Shown: one piece after another, positions 18,513-27,601 of the stretch
Layout of the letters: each line of letters begins with the position of its first letter
Position numbering within the stretch: position 1 is the stretch's first letter
Source of the DNA: Agromyces fucosus
Lineage (GTDB): Bacteria > Actinomycetota > Actinomycetes > Actinomycetales > Microbacteriaceae
DNA: 64,000 nucleotides
NCBI RefSeq assembly: GCF_004134865.1
Contig: NZ_SDPO01000001.1
Location: 372,001 to 436,000, forward strand
Reading direction: 5' to 3'
Made by a program: the position numbers and the translations under genes
The notes under the pieces: generated by a model
Seen by the model: only the letters and a program-made list of their open reading frames with translations
Told to the model about the DNA's origin: nothing
The model's database searches: none

Positions 18513-19349
18513 TCAGTCGGCCTGCGACAGGGTCGCCCGCAGGTGCACGATCGACTGGGCGATCGCCTCGAAGACGTCACCGTCCACATGGTCGAACTCG
18601 ACCACCGGGAGGCAGTCGCCGGGTGCGGCCGCGAGTATCGCGTCGATCTCGAGGTTCCCGCTGCCGAGCGCGCACTGGCCGAGCACGGCGGGGTCGTAGT
18701 CGCCGGCACCGGCGAAGACGTCGACTGCCCGCGCCGCGTCCTTCAGGTGCAGCGCATGCACGCGCGACCCGAGCCGCCCGACGAGGGCCGGGACATCCTC
18801 CCCCGCTGCCGCCGCCCAGTACACGTCGACTTCGAGGGCGGCGCGTTCGTCGAGGAGCGAGACGAAGTACTCGTACGCCGTCAGGTCGCCGATGCGGTGA
18901 TGGAACTCGAACGAGTGGTTGTGGTAGCCGACGCGGAGTCCCTCCGCGGCCGCCGCTTCGACGACCGCGTTCATGCGATCGGCGGTGCGGGCGATGTCGT
19001 CGGCGGTGCGCCAGCGCTCGGCTGCCACCATCGGATCGATCACGAGCGATGCGCCGAGTGCCCCTGCCGCGGCGAATGCCGCCGTGGCAGGAGGCACCGG
19101 CACTGCCCGGCCGCCGTAGTGCATCTCGTCGGAGAGCAGTGGCGCGTGCACCGTCGGGATCGCGAGCCCGTTCGCCGCCGCTGCGGCCGAGAGCTCGGCC
19201 GGCCGGTCGTAGGCGGAGAACGGCTCGATCGCGTCGGCGCCGGCCGCCGCGAGCCGCCGAACCGCGGCATCGAGATCTGCGAGTTCAGTGCGCACGGAGT
19301 ACAGCTGCACGCCGACGAGCGCGGCGGGTGCGATGGCCTGCGCCATCAT
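18513..19349 (-). CDS. Sugar phosphate isomerase/epimerase, xylose-isomerase-like TIM barrel
   Basis: 278-residue TIM-barrel protein of the AP-endonuclease-2/xylose-isomerase-like superfamily. It begins VGVQLYSVRTEL, typical for this group, and carries metal-binding positions in YHNHSFEF, ALEVDVYWA, HALHLKDAA and VVEFDHVDGD. Relatives are isomerases, epimerases, dehydratases or 3-keto-glycoside hydrolases, usually for oxidised or rare sugars. The ATG at 19349 overlaps the SDR stop as TGATG; a second ATG follows directly. With the upstream SDR it probably processes an oxidised sugar made in the same operon. The exact reaction cannot be assigned. Confidence 0.82.
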   Translation of the reverse strand: MMAQAIAPAALVGVQLYSVRTELADLDAAVRRLAAAGADAIEPFSAYDRPAELSAAAAANGLAIPTVHAPLLSDEMHYGGRAVPVPPATAAFAAAGALGASLVIDPMVAAERWRTADDIARTADRMNAVVEAAAAEGLRVGYHNHSFEFHHRIGDLTAYEYFVSLLDERAALEVDVYWAAAAGEDVPALVGRLGSRVHALHLKDAARAVDVFAGAGDYDPAVLGQCALGSGNLEIDAILAAAPGDCLPVVEFDHVDGDVFEAIAQSIVHLRATLSQAD

Positions 19350-20176
19350 CAGATCGTCTCGCCGGCGTCGGCGAGGAGGGTGCTGCCGGTCATGATCGTC
19401 GCCAGGTCGCTCGCCGCGAAGAGCACCACGCGGGCGATGTCGTCGGGAGTTCCGACGCGCCCGATCAGGCTCTGCGACATCGCCGAGGGCATGTTCGACG
19501 CGTCGATGCCGGCGTCGCCCATGGCCGCAAGAGCGGCCGCAGCGGCAGCCATGTTGCCCTCGGTCGGCACGAAGGTGGGTGCGACGCCGAGCACGCGGAT
19601 GCCGCGCGGCGCGAGTTCGAGCGCCATCTGCTTCGTCATGCCGCGCACGGCGTGCTTCGAGCCGACGTACGCCGCGAGACCCGGAGCGGTCCCCCGGAAG
19701 CCGGCCGTCGAGATGACGTTGACGATGACGCCGCCGTCGACCATGCGGCGGGCCGCCTCCCGGGCGCCGTTCCTGACGCCGCGGGTATTGACCGCGAACA
19801 CGTGGTCCCACTGCTCATCGCTCATGTCGAGCACCGACGCGCTCGGGAACACCCCCGCGTTGTTGACCCAGATGTCGACGCCGCCGAATTCGGCCATGAT
19901 CCGCGACGTGGCCGCCTCGACCGACGCGGAGTCGGACACATCCATCTGCACGCCGATGGTCGACGCTCCGCGAGCTTCGGCGATGCCGGTCGCCGCGGAG
20001 ACAGCGCGGTCCAGGTCGAGATCCGCGATCGCGACCTGGGCGCCGGCCTCGGCCAGTCGTCCGGCGATCGCGAGGCCGAGGCCCTGCGCACCGCCCGTCA
20101 CGACGGCGCGGCGGCCGTGGAGCGAGAGGAGGTCGGCGAGTGCGACGGCGGAGACATCCGCGAACGCCCCGGTCAT
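19349..20176 (-). CDS. Short-chain dehydrogenase/reductase
   Basis: 275-residue classical SDR that would oxidise or reduce a hydroxyl group with NAD(P). Motifs are TGGAQGLGLA for nucleotide binding (about residues 22-31), NNAGVF, catalytic serine in VISTAGF and YVGSK with the catalytic Tyr and Lys. The acidic residue after the second strand (IADLD) favours NAD. Its start overlaps the GH1 stop (ATGA) and its stop overlaps the TIM-barrel start (TGATG), so it is made together with a beta-glucosidase and a sugar isomerase. A sugar or glycoside alcohol is the probable substrate. Confidence 0.88.
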   Translation of the reverse strand: MTGAFADVSAVALADLLSLHGRRAVVTGGAQGLGLAIAGRLAEAGAQVAIADLDLDRAVSAATGIAEARGASTIGVQMDVSDSASVEAATSRIMAEFGGVDIWVNNAGVFPSASVLDMSDEQWDHVFAVNTRGVRNGAREAARRMVDGGVIVNVISTAGFRGTAPGLAAYVGSKHAVRGMTKQMALELAPRGIRVLGVAPTFVPTEGNMAAAAAALAAMGDAGIDASNMPSAMSQSLIGRVGTPDDIARVVLFAASDLATIMTGSTLLADAGETI

Positions 20177-21411
20177 GCCGCTGCCTCCGTCGCCTCGAGC
20201 GCATTGCGCTGAGCAACCTGCCCGAGCCAGGCGAGGCTCGGCTTCGGCGTACGTGCGAAGGTGTCGCGATCGACCGCGATAAGTCCGAAGGTGGGCTCCC
20301 AGTGACCCCACTCGAAGTTGTCGAGCAGCGACCAGTGCAGGTAGCCGCGCACGTCGATGCCGTCGGCGATGGTGCCGGCGAGTCCCCGCAACGCCTCGTC
20401 GGTGTAGCGGATGCGCTGGGTGTCATCGGCGGTCGCGATGCCGTTCTCGGTGATCACGATCGGGGTGTGCTCGCTGACCTCCCATGCATGGCGCACCGCC
20501 ATGGCGAGCGAATCCGGACGGTAGGAGGTGCCGACGAGCGTGTTGTCGGGGTGCGGCGGGTGCGGCACAAGGCCGTTCGCATCGACCTGCTGGCTCGAGT
20601 ACGCCTGCACGCCGACGAAGTCGTCGCCGCGGCTGCCCTCCCAGTAGACGTCCTCCTTGCCGTACCGGATCTGCAGGAGCTTCTCCTCGCCGCCCGGCGC
20701 CGCGGTGAGTGCGCCGGCCGCGATCGTCCAGCCGACCTTGGCACCGGTGCGTGCGCGGACGATCTCCCGTGCCGCGTGGTGGATGCGGGTGAACATGCGA
20801 CCGATCTCGGGGTCGGCGTACGTCAGGAAGTCGCTGTGCGACTGCTTCTGCTCCTGGTCGCCCTCGGCCTCGACCGTGGGGCTGGTCCAGCTTCCGCCGG
20901 ATGCCGCGAGGTGCCGCATCGCCGTCATGATCGCGGCCTGCATGTTCGGCTCGTTCATCGTCACGACCCACTCGACGCCGTCGAGGATCGTGCACGCCTG
21001 CTCCGTGAATGCGCAGAACAGCTCTTCCGCCTCCGGCGAGTCCCATCCGCCGAGCGCTGCGAACCACTGCGGCGTGGTGAAGTGCTGCAGCGTCACGACC
21101 GGTGTCACGCCGAGCTCGAGGCAGAACTCGATCATCCGGCGGTAGTGCGCGAGCTCCGCCTTCGAGAAGTGCCCGCGCACCGGTTCGATCCGCGACCACT
21201 CCAGGCTGAACCGGTACGACGTGAGGCCGGCGTCGGCGAGCAGCTGGATGTCCTCGCGGTAGCGGTGGTAGCTGTCGACGGCGTCGCCGGACAGCTCCAT
21301 TCCGGGCATCATCTGCTCACGCGCCCACCAGTCGCTGTTCACGTTGTTGCCCTCGATCTGGTGGCCCGCGGTCGCGGCACCCCAGAGGAATCCATCGGGG
21401 AAGGCGGTCAT
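20173..21411 (-). CDS. Beta-glucosidase, glycoside hydrolase family 1
   Basis: 412-residue GH1 enzyme. It begins with the family signature FPDGFLWGAATAGHQIEG, has the acid/base glutamate in TMNEPN (about residue 153) and the nucleophile in VITENGI (about residue 322), and ends with the GYLHWSLLDNFEW aglycone-site segment. It hydrolyses beta-linked glucose or related sugars from disaccharides or aryl glycosides and, lacking a signal peptide, acts inside the cell. It follows the GH78 rhamnosidase by 49 bases, which would suit stepwise trimming of rutinose- or neohesperidose-type sugars. GAGAGG lies nine bases before the ATG. Confidence 0.92.
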   Translation of the reverse strand: MTAFPDGFLWGAATAGHQIEGNNVNSDWWAREQMMPGMELSGDAVDSYHRYREDIQLLADAGLTSYRFSLEWSRIEPVRGHFSKAELAHYRRMIEFCLELGVTPVVTLQHFTTPQWFAALGGWDSPEAEELFCAFTEQACTILDGVEWVVTMNEPNMQAAIMTAMRHLAASGGSWTSPTVEAEGDQEQKQSHSDFLTYADPEIGRMFTRIHHAAREIVRARTGAKVGWTIAAGALTAAPGGEEKLLQIRYGKEDVYWEGSRGDDFVGVQAYSSQQVDANGLVPHPPHPDNTLVGTSYRPDSLAMAVRHAWEVSEHTPIVITENGIATADDTQRIRYTDEALRGLAGTIADGIDVRGYLHWSLLDNFEWGHWEPTFGLIAVDRDTFARTPKPSLAWLGQVAQRNALEATEAAA

Positions 21412-21460
21412 GGGATCGGTCCTCTCGTTCGTTGAGATTGGAAGTCGGAAGTTCACGTCT

Positions 21461-24154
21461 TCAGCCGGCGATCGGCACGGCCTGGGTGATGGACAGCAGA
21501 GCGGATGCCTCGAATCGCCCGGCGCCGATGCGGTGCTCGGTGCCGTCGGGCAGGACCACGCGAGCGGTCGTTCCCGACGGGATCTCGGTGCTCAGATGCA
21601 TCCGCTCGCCTTCGATGCGCCACTCGACGGCGATCGACCCCTGCGGACTCTCGTGCGTGCCGCGAGCCCAGGTGACACCGCCGCCCGGAACGGGAGCGAT
21701 GACGAGCTGCTCCCACGCGATCGAGCCCTCCTCCTGTCGGAGGCCGAGCGTGTGGGTGTGCAGGAACCGAATCGCTGCGCCCTTGCTGTAGTGGTTCAGG
21801 GACTCATGGGCGTCGCCGTGCTCGTCGATGCCCTCCCAATCCTCCCAGACCGTGGTGGCGCCGCGGTCGAGCATGTACCGCCACGACGGAGCGGTGCGCT
21901 GCTGCAGAAGCTCGTACGCGACATCCGCTCGGCCTCCGTCGGCGAGCACCGGGAGCAGGTCGCCGGTCGCGAGGAAGCCGGTGCCGAGGTGGGTGCCGGC
22001 ATCACGGATCAGCTCGACGAGCCGGTCGAGCGCGCGTTCGCGGCGGTCTTCCGGGATGAGTCCGAAGGCGAGGGCCCGGACGTAGGACGCCTGGGTGTCG
22101 ATCGACGTGGTGCCGTCGGGGTGCAGGTACGCCCGACGCCACGCGTCGGCGACGCGATCGGCCGCGACGGCGTAGGTAGTGGCGTCGTCGGTGCGGCCGA
22201 GGATCTCGGCGATCCGCGCGAGGGCCGCGGTCGAGCGATACAGGTAGGCCGTGCCGACCTCGCCTTTGTCGGCCATGAACCACGCCATCGGGTTGTGCTT
22301 GATCGGGTCGATGCGGGTGCCGTCGGCCGCGCGTTCCCGGGGTTCGGTCCATTCGCCCCAGTGGAACGTGCCATCCCAGAGGTACTGCTCGAACGGCTCA
22401 GGCTCTGGCGACGCCTGCACGCGGGCGTGGTGACGGGTCGAGCGCGCCTGCTCGAGGGCCCACTCGACCCAGCGGACCATCGCGTCGACGTTCTCGGCGA
22501 GCACCTGCTCGTCGCCGTACGACAGGTACAGCTCCCAGGGCACGGCGACGATCGCGTCGCCCCACCCCGATGAACCGGTCATCATCGCGAACTGGTCGTC
22601 GAGGTGGTGCTTGATGCGGCGCCCGTCGGGCGAGAAGTTCGCGATGCGGCCGTCGTCCAGTTGATCGTCGCGCACCGAGCGCAGCCACTTGCGACTGAAG
22701 CCGTGCACGTCGTAGAGACGCGTCGCGGTGGGGGCGAAGACCTGATAGTCGCCGGTCCAGGCCAGCCGCTCACGGGTCGGGCAATCAGTGGGCACGTCGA
22801 CGGCATTGCCGCGGAAGCTCCAGTCGGCGATCTCGTGCAGGCGGTTGAGCTCGTCGTCGCTGCACGCGAAGGTGCCCGTGCGCTCGAGATCGGTGTGGAC
22901 GATCCGCATCTCGATCGACTCCGGGGCGAGCGGGCCGTCGTCCGATCGGGTGATCCGGGCGTAGCGGAACCCGTGCACGGTGTGGCGGGGCTCGAACGCA
23001 GTATCCGCACCACCGGACTCGCCGGCCACGACCTCATCGCGCTGGACGAAGGCGAGCGGCGCCTCGCCTGGGCGCTCCGAATCCAGGTGACTGGTCGAGA
23101 GGTCGCCGTCACGGTCGAGGGCCTCGCCGAATTCGATCACGGTGCGCGTTCCCGGCGAACCGAGATCGCTCAGTCTGATCCACCCGGAGGCGTTCTGGCC
23201 GAAGTCCGCGATCCATGCTCCGCTCGGAAGGTGCCGGAGTTCTCGCGGGGTCAGCGTCTCGATGACCCGGACCGGCGGCGAGGGCGACCAGTCGATGGCC
23301 GGCGCCGCCACGACATCGACCAGGACCGGCGCCGCGTCGCCCACGGGCGCCGAGAGGTCGAGGGTCTGCCCGCCCATCAGGTCGGCGCTCGTGATGACCG
23401 AACGAGCGCTCGTCCAGCTCGCATCGCTGCAGACGACCCGGCGGGAGCCATCGGCGAACTCGAGGTGCAGTTCCGCGCGGGCTCCGATCACCATCCCCCA
23501 CCCGGCGGGCAACCGGAACGCGCCGACCTGCCCGCGGTACCAGCCGTCGGAGAGGACGATCTCGATCCGGTTCTCCCCCACGCGCAGCGCTCCCGTCGCA
23601 TCGGATGCCTGCGCGTAGAGGGTCCGGTCGTACGACGTCGAGCCCGGAGCGAGCTCGATCGTGCCGACGCGTTCGCCGTTGAGGGCCGCCGTGTAGACGC
23701 CGAGTGCGGTGCTGTACAGGCGGGCCGAGACGGGGTCCGCGTCGATCGTGAACCGACCGGCGAGCACGTGCGCCGCGCGCTTCCCGTACCCGGCGTCCTC
23801 AGCCGAGCCGAGTGCCGGCTCCACCGGCGAGACCCACGACGCCGACCAATCCGCGTCCAAGAGGCCCGACTCGAACTCGCTCCACTCCGACCAGCCGGCC
23901 TCGGGCGCGGCGGCGCGCACACGCCACCGCACCCGTTGCCCGCTGCCGAGCGCCTCGAACGGCCAGGCCACCAGGCGCCGCCCGGTCACTTCGGCGGCGA
24001 TCGGCTCTGCACGACCGATCATCGATTCCACGAGATAGGCCGAGCGGATGTCGCGATCCACCGGGTCCTTCCACGAGAGCCGTGGTGCCGGCCCGGTGAC
24101 GGTGAACCCGTCGCCGCCGCTGTCGACGCCGAGGTCGTAGGGTGCGCTGCGCAT
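21461..24154 (-). CDS. Alpha-L-rhamnosidase, glycoside hydrolase family 78
   Basis: 897-residue inverting glycosidase that removes terminal alpha-L-rhamnose. Family features are the N-terminal beta-domains (PRLSWKDP, SPVEPALG), YRGQVGAF in the carbohydrate-binding beta-domain, the conserved HGFRYARI, the acidic cluster DCPTRERLAWTGDYQVF in the (alpha/alpha)6 barrel, GDAIVAVPWELY, and SLNHYSKGA near the end. No signal peptide is seen, so it probably acts on imported rhamnosides. It lies 58 bases after the symporter and before GH1, and the window also encodes full rhamnose catabolism and a second GH78 enzyme at 55623. Confidence 0.92.
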   Translation of the reverse strand: MRSAPYDLGVDSGGDGFTVTGPAPRLSWKDPVDRDIRSAYLVESMIGRAEPIAAEVTGRRLVAWPFEALGSGQRVRWRVRAAAPEAGWSEWSEFESGLLDADWSASWVSPVEPALGSAEDAGYGKRAAHVLAGRFTIDADPVSARLYSTALGVYTAALNGERVGTIELAPGSTSYDRTLYAQASDATGALRVGENRIEIVLSDGWYRGQVGAFRLPAGWGMVIGARAELHLEFADGSRRVVCSDASWTSARSVITSADLMGGQTLDLSAPVGDAAPVLVDVVAAPAIDWSPSPPVRVIETLTPRELRHLPSGAWIADFGQNASGWIRLSDLGSPGTRTVIEFGEALDRDGDLSTSHLDSERPGEAPLAFVQRDEVVAGESGGADTAFEPRHTVHGFRYARITRSDDGPLAPESIEMRIVHTDLERTGTFACSDDELNRLHEIADWSFRGNAVDVPTDCPTRERLAWTGDYQVFAPTATRLYDVHGFSRKWLRSVRDDQLDDGRIANFSPDGRRIKHHLDDQFAMMTGSSGWGDAIVAVPWELYLSYGDEQVLAENVDAMVRWVEWALEQARSTRHHARVQASPEPEPFEQYLWDGTFHWGEWTEPRERAADGTRIDPIKHNPMAWFMADKGEVGTAYLYRSTAALARIAEILGRTDDATTYAVAADRVADAWRRAYLHPDGTTSIDTQASYVRALAFGLIPEDRRERALDRLVELIRDAGTHLGTGFLATGDLLPVLADGGRADVAYELLQQRTAPSWRYMLDRGATTVWEDWEGIDEHGDAHESLNHYSKGAAIRFLHTHTLGLRQEEGSIAWEQLVIAPVPGGGVTWARGTHESPQGSIAVEWRIEGERMHLSTEIPSGTTARVVLPDGTEHRIGAGRFEASALLSITQAVPIAG

Positions 24155-24212
24155 GGTCGATCGATTCCGTTCGGAGGTGTTCGTCGTTCGTCGTTCTTCG
24201 GCGAGTCGGTCG

Positions 24213-25592
24213 CTAGCGGATCGACTTCACCTTCAGCAGGATGATGAGGCCGCCGATGAGGGCGAAGACGCCGCCCACGAGGTACAGCAGGGTGTAGTTC
24301 TTCTCGCCGCCGACCGCGCCGATCGTAATCGCCAGGCCGGCGAGCATCGGAGCGATCGCACTCGGGATCTTCTGCGCGAACTGGATGACGGCCATGTAGC
24401 GGCCAGCCTCGTTGCGCTCCGGGATGATCGCGAACACGATCGCCTGGTCGACGGTGGCGAAGACGGCGATCGAGAGCTGCATGGTCACGGCACCGGCGAT
24501 GATCTGCGGGAGCGACCAGGCCGTCGCCTCGAGCACCGCGCCGATCACGAAGAGCACGGCGGCGATCATCACGAACAGGCGACGGCGCTGCAGCTTGTCG
24601 GAGAGGAAGCCGCCGACGAGTGCACCGATCGTGGCGGCCAGCACGCCGACCATGCCGACCGTGGCGACCACCCCGGCGACCTCGCGAACCGGCATGTCGA
24701 GTCGCTGGGCGTAGAAGAAGGTGCCGAACGTCGTGTTGAAGTAGAGGCCGATGAAGAAGACGAAACGGCCGAGCCAGTTCCATGCGAAGTCCGGGTACTT
24801 GCGGATGCTGAAGCCGTAGCTCATGAACACCGACTTGGCGGTGACCTGGGTGGACGGCGCGAGGGCCTTCGAGCTGCCCTCCGGCTTCACGAGGGGGAAC
24901 AGGACGATCAGCACCGCGCCGATCAGGCCAGGAACCAGGAACACGAGGAGCGTGTTCGACGAGACCGCATAGGCGACCCCGATACCGAGCACAGGCGCGA
25001 TCTGCGTCATCAGTCCGGTCAGCGCCGAGACGCGACCGCGCTGTTGTTCCGGCAGCTTGTCGGCCTGCAACGTCTGCAGGGCCGCTCCGGCGATCGACCA
25101 GCCCACCATGCCGAAGATCCAGCCGGCGCCGACGAGGAGGAGGTTCGGAGCGACACCGATGATGAGGAGACCGACGAGACCGATCGCGGTGCCGAGGAAG
25201 AGGAACGGCGACCGTCGGCCGAACCGCGACCGGGTTCGATCGCTCCAGATCCCGACGAGCGGGCTGATCACCAGGTACGCGACCTGGGCGATGCCCGTGA
25301 TGTATCCGAGCACTTCCTCGTGGCCGGGGGCGAGTTCGGTGATCCGCACCGCGATGCCGTACGACAGCGGCACCATCATCGCCATCGACGCGCCGAAGCT
25401 CGCCAGCATGAGCCAGAAGATGTACCCCTTGCTCATGGGCTGCGTCGGCTCGAGTCCGGTGCCGACCGCGCCATCGGCGACGTCGCGCGTCGTGGCATCC
25501 AGATCGGACTGTGCCGCGACGCCGATCGGCACGCTCGCGGCGATGCCGACGGCGCTGAGCTGCTCTGCGTCGGGCTCGTTCTTCGTCACCAT
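24213..25592 (-). CDS. Glycoside transporter, GPH-like MFS
   Basis: 459-residue membrane carrier with about 12 helices and first gene of the TetR-linked glycoside operon. A ~50-residue hydrophilic N-terminus precedes the first helix. The GYITGIAQVAYLVISPLVGIWSDRTRSRFGRRSPFL segment carries the MFS/GPH loop 2-3 motif (DRTRSRFGRR). A second copy-like loop follows at FLSDKLQRRRL. Together with GH78, GH1 and GH43 it probably imports rhamnose-containing or other plant glycosides intact. AAGGAG sits just before the ATG at 25592, and two palindromic TetR operators lie 68-113 bases upstream. Confidence 0.85.
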   Translation of the reverse strand: MVTKNEPDAEQLSAVGIAASVPIGVAAQSDLDATTRDVADGAVGTGLEPTQPMSKGYIFWLMLASFGASMAMMVPLSYGIAVRITELAPGHEEVLGYITGIAQVAYLVISPLVGIWSDRTRSRFGRRSPFLFLGTAIGLVGLLIIGVAPNLLLVGAGWIFGMVGWSIAGAALQTLQADKLPEQQRGRVSALTGLMTQIAPVLGIGVAYAVSSNTLLVFLVPGLIGAVLIVLFPLVKPEGSSKALAPSTQVTAKSVFMSYGFSIRKYPDFAWNWLGRFVFFIGLYFNTTFGTFFYAQRLDMPVREVAGVVATVGMVGVLAATIGALVGGFLSDKLQRRRLFVMIAAVLFVIGAVLEATAWSLPQIIAGAVTMQLSIAVFATVDQAIVFAIIPERNEAGRYMAVIQFAQKIPSAIAPMLAGLAITIGAVGGEKNYTLLYLVGGVFALIGGLIILLKVKSIR

Positions 25593-25659
25593 TGACTCCT
25601 TATCGGGGTGAATCCGACCACGCGATCGTACGCGCACTCGGCTGGGTAACCACCCAAAA

Positions 25660-25676
25660 GTAACCACCGTGGTTAC
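25660..25676. promoter_or_regulatory. TetR operator, copy 1
   Basis: A 17-bp perfect palindrome, gtaaccac-c-gtggttac, in the gap between the divergent symporter and TetR genes. A third half-site, gtaaccac, lies at 25646-25653. The centre is 29 bp from the centre of copy 2, close to three helical turns, which suits two dimers on one face of the DNA. Confidence 0.75.
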
Positions 25677-25688
25677 TTGACGGCAACT

Positions 25689-25705
25689 GTAACCATGGCG
25701 GTTAC
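25689..25705. promoter_or_regulatory. TetR operator, copy 2
   Basis: The 17 bases gtaacc-atggc-ggttac repeat the six outer bases of copy 1 on each side with a partly different centre. Two copies of the same rare AT-containing motif in a GC-rich gap directly upstream of a tetR gene are the expected layout for autorepression and control of the divergent glycoside operon. Confidence 0.72.
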
Positions 25706-25773
25706 AATTGGCAAGTCGACAGTGCTGGCGAGACTGCCAGACTGGGACGGTGGAACCGGGAACAGGAGAAGCG

Positions 25774-26454
25774 ATGCAGGGATCGACGGCCGTCGCGCCG
25801 ACGGATCGACCATCGGGCGCCGCGAGCCCCGTGGCCGACACCCCGACGACACCCGGGTCGTCCCGCCCTTCGCGACGCGGCCCGTACTCCAAGACGCCCG
25901 CCCGGCGCGCCGAGATCGTTCGCGCCGCGCTCGCGAGCTTCGCGGAGCACGGCTACGAGCGAGCGTCCCTCCGCGACATCGCCGCTCGGGCCGAGGTGAC
26001 GCACGCTGCGCTGCTCCGTCACTTCGCGAGCAAGGACGAACTCCTGCTCGCCGCCCTCGCCCAACGCGATGCCGACGACGAAGAACTCGCGCACCGCATC
26101 ATGCAGTCGCAGGTTCCGGCCGAACGCGTGCTCTCGACCGTGCTCGCCGACGAGTTCGCCCACCCCGAACATCAGCGCAACTGGCTCGCGATCACCGTCG
26201 CGGCGACGAATCCGGAACACCCCGCGCACGAGTTCTTCATCGCTCGACGCGAACGGATGCGCTCGCACCTCTCGAGCGGACGACTGCCGACGGCTTCGAC
26301 CGGCGAAGAGGTCACCGCCGACGAGAAGGTCACGATGATGATGGCCATGATGGACGGCCTGCGAATCCAGGCGCTCCTCGACCCGAGCCGGCCGACCCTT
26401 CCGCTCCTCGAGACCTTCATGCGACTGCTCGTCACCGACGACGACCAGACGTGA
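25774..26454 (+). CDS. TetR-family transcriptional regulator
   Basis: 226-residue repressor. After a disordered Pro/Ser/Thr-rich stretch of about 35 residues comes a TetR helix-turn-helix domain (ARRAEIVRAALASFAEHGY, ASLRDIAARAEVTHAALLRHF, KDELLL), then an all-helical ligand-binding domain with a methionine-rich MMMAMMDGLR helix. The ATG at 25774 is preceded by AGGAG; an upstream TTG at 25708 is possible but lies right against operator copy 2. It is divergent from the six-gene glycoside operon and most likely represses it through the two palindromes. The inducer is unknown; a rhamnoside or its aglycone would fit. Confidence 0.9.
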   Translation: MQGSTAVAPTDRPSGAASPVADTPTTPGSSRPSRRGPYSKTPARRAEIVRAALASFAEHGYERASLRDIAARAEVTHAALLRHFASKDELLLAALAQRDADDEELAHRIMQSQVPAERVLSTVLADEFAHPEHQRNWLAITVAATNPEHPAHEFFIARRERMRSHLSSGRLPTASTGEEVTADEKVTMMMAMMDGLRIQALLDPSRPTLPLLETFMRLLVTDDDQT

Positions 26455-26535
26455 ATCCGTCGGCGTTCGTCGTGCCGACGTGCTGGAGCCGAGATGCCGA
26501 CTGGTCGATGACGGTGCTCTCCTCCGAGATCCACC

Positions 26536-27543
26536 TCAGCCGACGGTCGACGCCCGCACGATGAGTTCCGGTTGGAACACGATCTGCTCCGCCGAGAACC
26601 TTTCGCCATCAGCGGCCTCCCGGAGGAGCAGGTCGACGGCCGTGTGACCGATGAGCGCAGCAGGCTGGCGGATCGAGCTCAGCGGCACGACCGCCGCAGC
26701 CGCGAAGTCGATGTCGTCGTATCCGATGAGCGCGATGTCCTGGGGCACTCGCAACTCGCCGTGCATCACGAGCGCCTGCAGCAGCCCCACGGCGAGCAGG
26801 TCGTTCGCAGCGAAGACCGCGTCGGGTCGGTCGCCTGCCGCGCGCTCCAACACGGCCATCCCCGCGGCACGCCCTTCGAGCACGGTGAGCGCTTCGGTCG
26901 AGATCACTTCGAGCGACGCACCAGGCACGTCGCCGACGGAGAGCCCGGCACCCTCGATTCGATCGGCGACCTGCCGGATTCCCGAAGGGCCTCCGACGAA
27001 GGCGAGCTTCCGCCGCCCGAGGCCGAGCAGGTGGGCTGCGGCCAGTCGTCCGCCCGCGACGTCATCGACCGAGACGGAGGACAGGACGCCGTCGGGAGCG
27101 ACGCGGTCGACGAGCACGACCGGCACGCCTCGCTCGCGGAGACGCCGGAGCCGGGCCAGATCGTCGCCGATCGGTGAGACGAGCACGCCGTGCACGCGCT
27201 GCTCCTCGAAGGAGGCGACGTAGGCGCTCTCGCGGGCTGCGTCTTCATCGCTGTTGCCGAGCAGCACGGTCAGTCCGTCGGCGTCGGCACGGTCCTCGGC
27301 GCCGCGGGCGACCTCGGTGAAGAACGGGTTGCGCACGTCGAGCACGACGAGTCCGATCGAGCGGCTGCGGCCGGCGCGGAGCTGACGTGCTGCGTCGTTG
27401 CGGACGAAGCCGAGGTCGTCGATCGCCGAGAGGACTCGTTCGACGGTCGCGGGTGCGACCTTGTCGGGGCGGTTGAGCACGTTCGAGACGGTTCCGACCG
27501 AGACGGACGCCGCTGCAGCGACCTCTCGCACACTGACTGCCAT
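26536..27543 (-). CDS. LacI-family regulator of the rhamnose operon
   Basis: 335-residue LacI-type repressor. The N-terminal headpiece SVREVAAAASVSVGTVSNVLNRPDKV is followed by the hinge ARQLRAGRSRSIGLVV and a periplasmic-binding-like effector domain ending FQPELIVRAST. It is divergent from rhamnose isomerase, and a near-palindromic LacI site overlaps the isomerase promoter, so it probably represses rhamnose catabolism until the sugar or a derivative appears. The ATG at 27543 is chosen because the headpiece starts directly after it; a GTG at 27549 is an alternative. Confidence 0.88.
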   Translation of the reverse strand: MAVSVREVAAAASVSVGTVSNVLNRPDKVAPATVERVLSAIDDLGFVRNDAARQLRAGRSRSIGLVVLDVRNPFFTEVARGAEDRADADGLTVLLGNSDEDAARESAYVASFEEQRVHGVLVSPIGDDLARLRRLRERGVPVVLVDRVAPDGVLSSVSVDDVAGGRLAAAHLLGLGRRKLAFVGGPSGIRQVADRIEGAGLSVGDVPGASLEVISTEALTVLEGRAAGMAVLERAAGDRPDAVFAANDLLAVGLLQALVMHGELRVPQDIALIGYDDIDFAAAAVVPLSSIRQPAALIGHTAVDLLLREAADGERFSAEQIVFQPELIVRASTVG

Positions 27544-27567
27544 CGCCACCCCCGGGTCCCGGCTCGT

Positions 27568-27596
27568 TTGACACAACCGGCACGCATGATCATACT
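27568..27596 (+). promoter_or_regulatory. Sigma70-type promoter of the rhamnose operon
   Basis: A perfect -35 hexamer TTGACA at 27568-27573 is separated by 17 bases from the -10-like CATACT at 27591-27596. This is a rare good match in such GC-rich DNA and lies 50 bases before the rhamnose isomerase start. Confidence 0.65.
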
Positions 27597-27601
27597 TCCA
27601 T

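Noticed and set aside
24179..24199. Short tandem repeat (ttcgtcg, ttcgtcg, ttcttcg) before the first GH78 gene
   Set aside because: Three imperfect seven-base copies in a 58-base gap are too few to support a function; nothing else marks the site.
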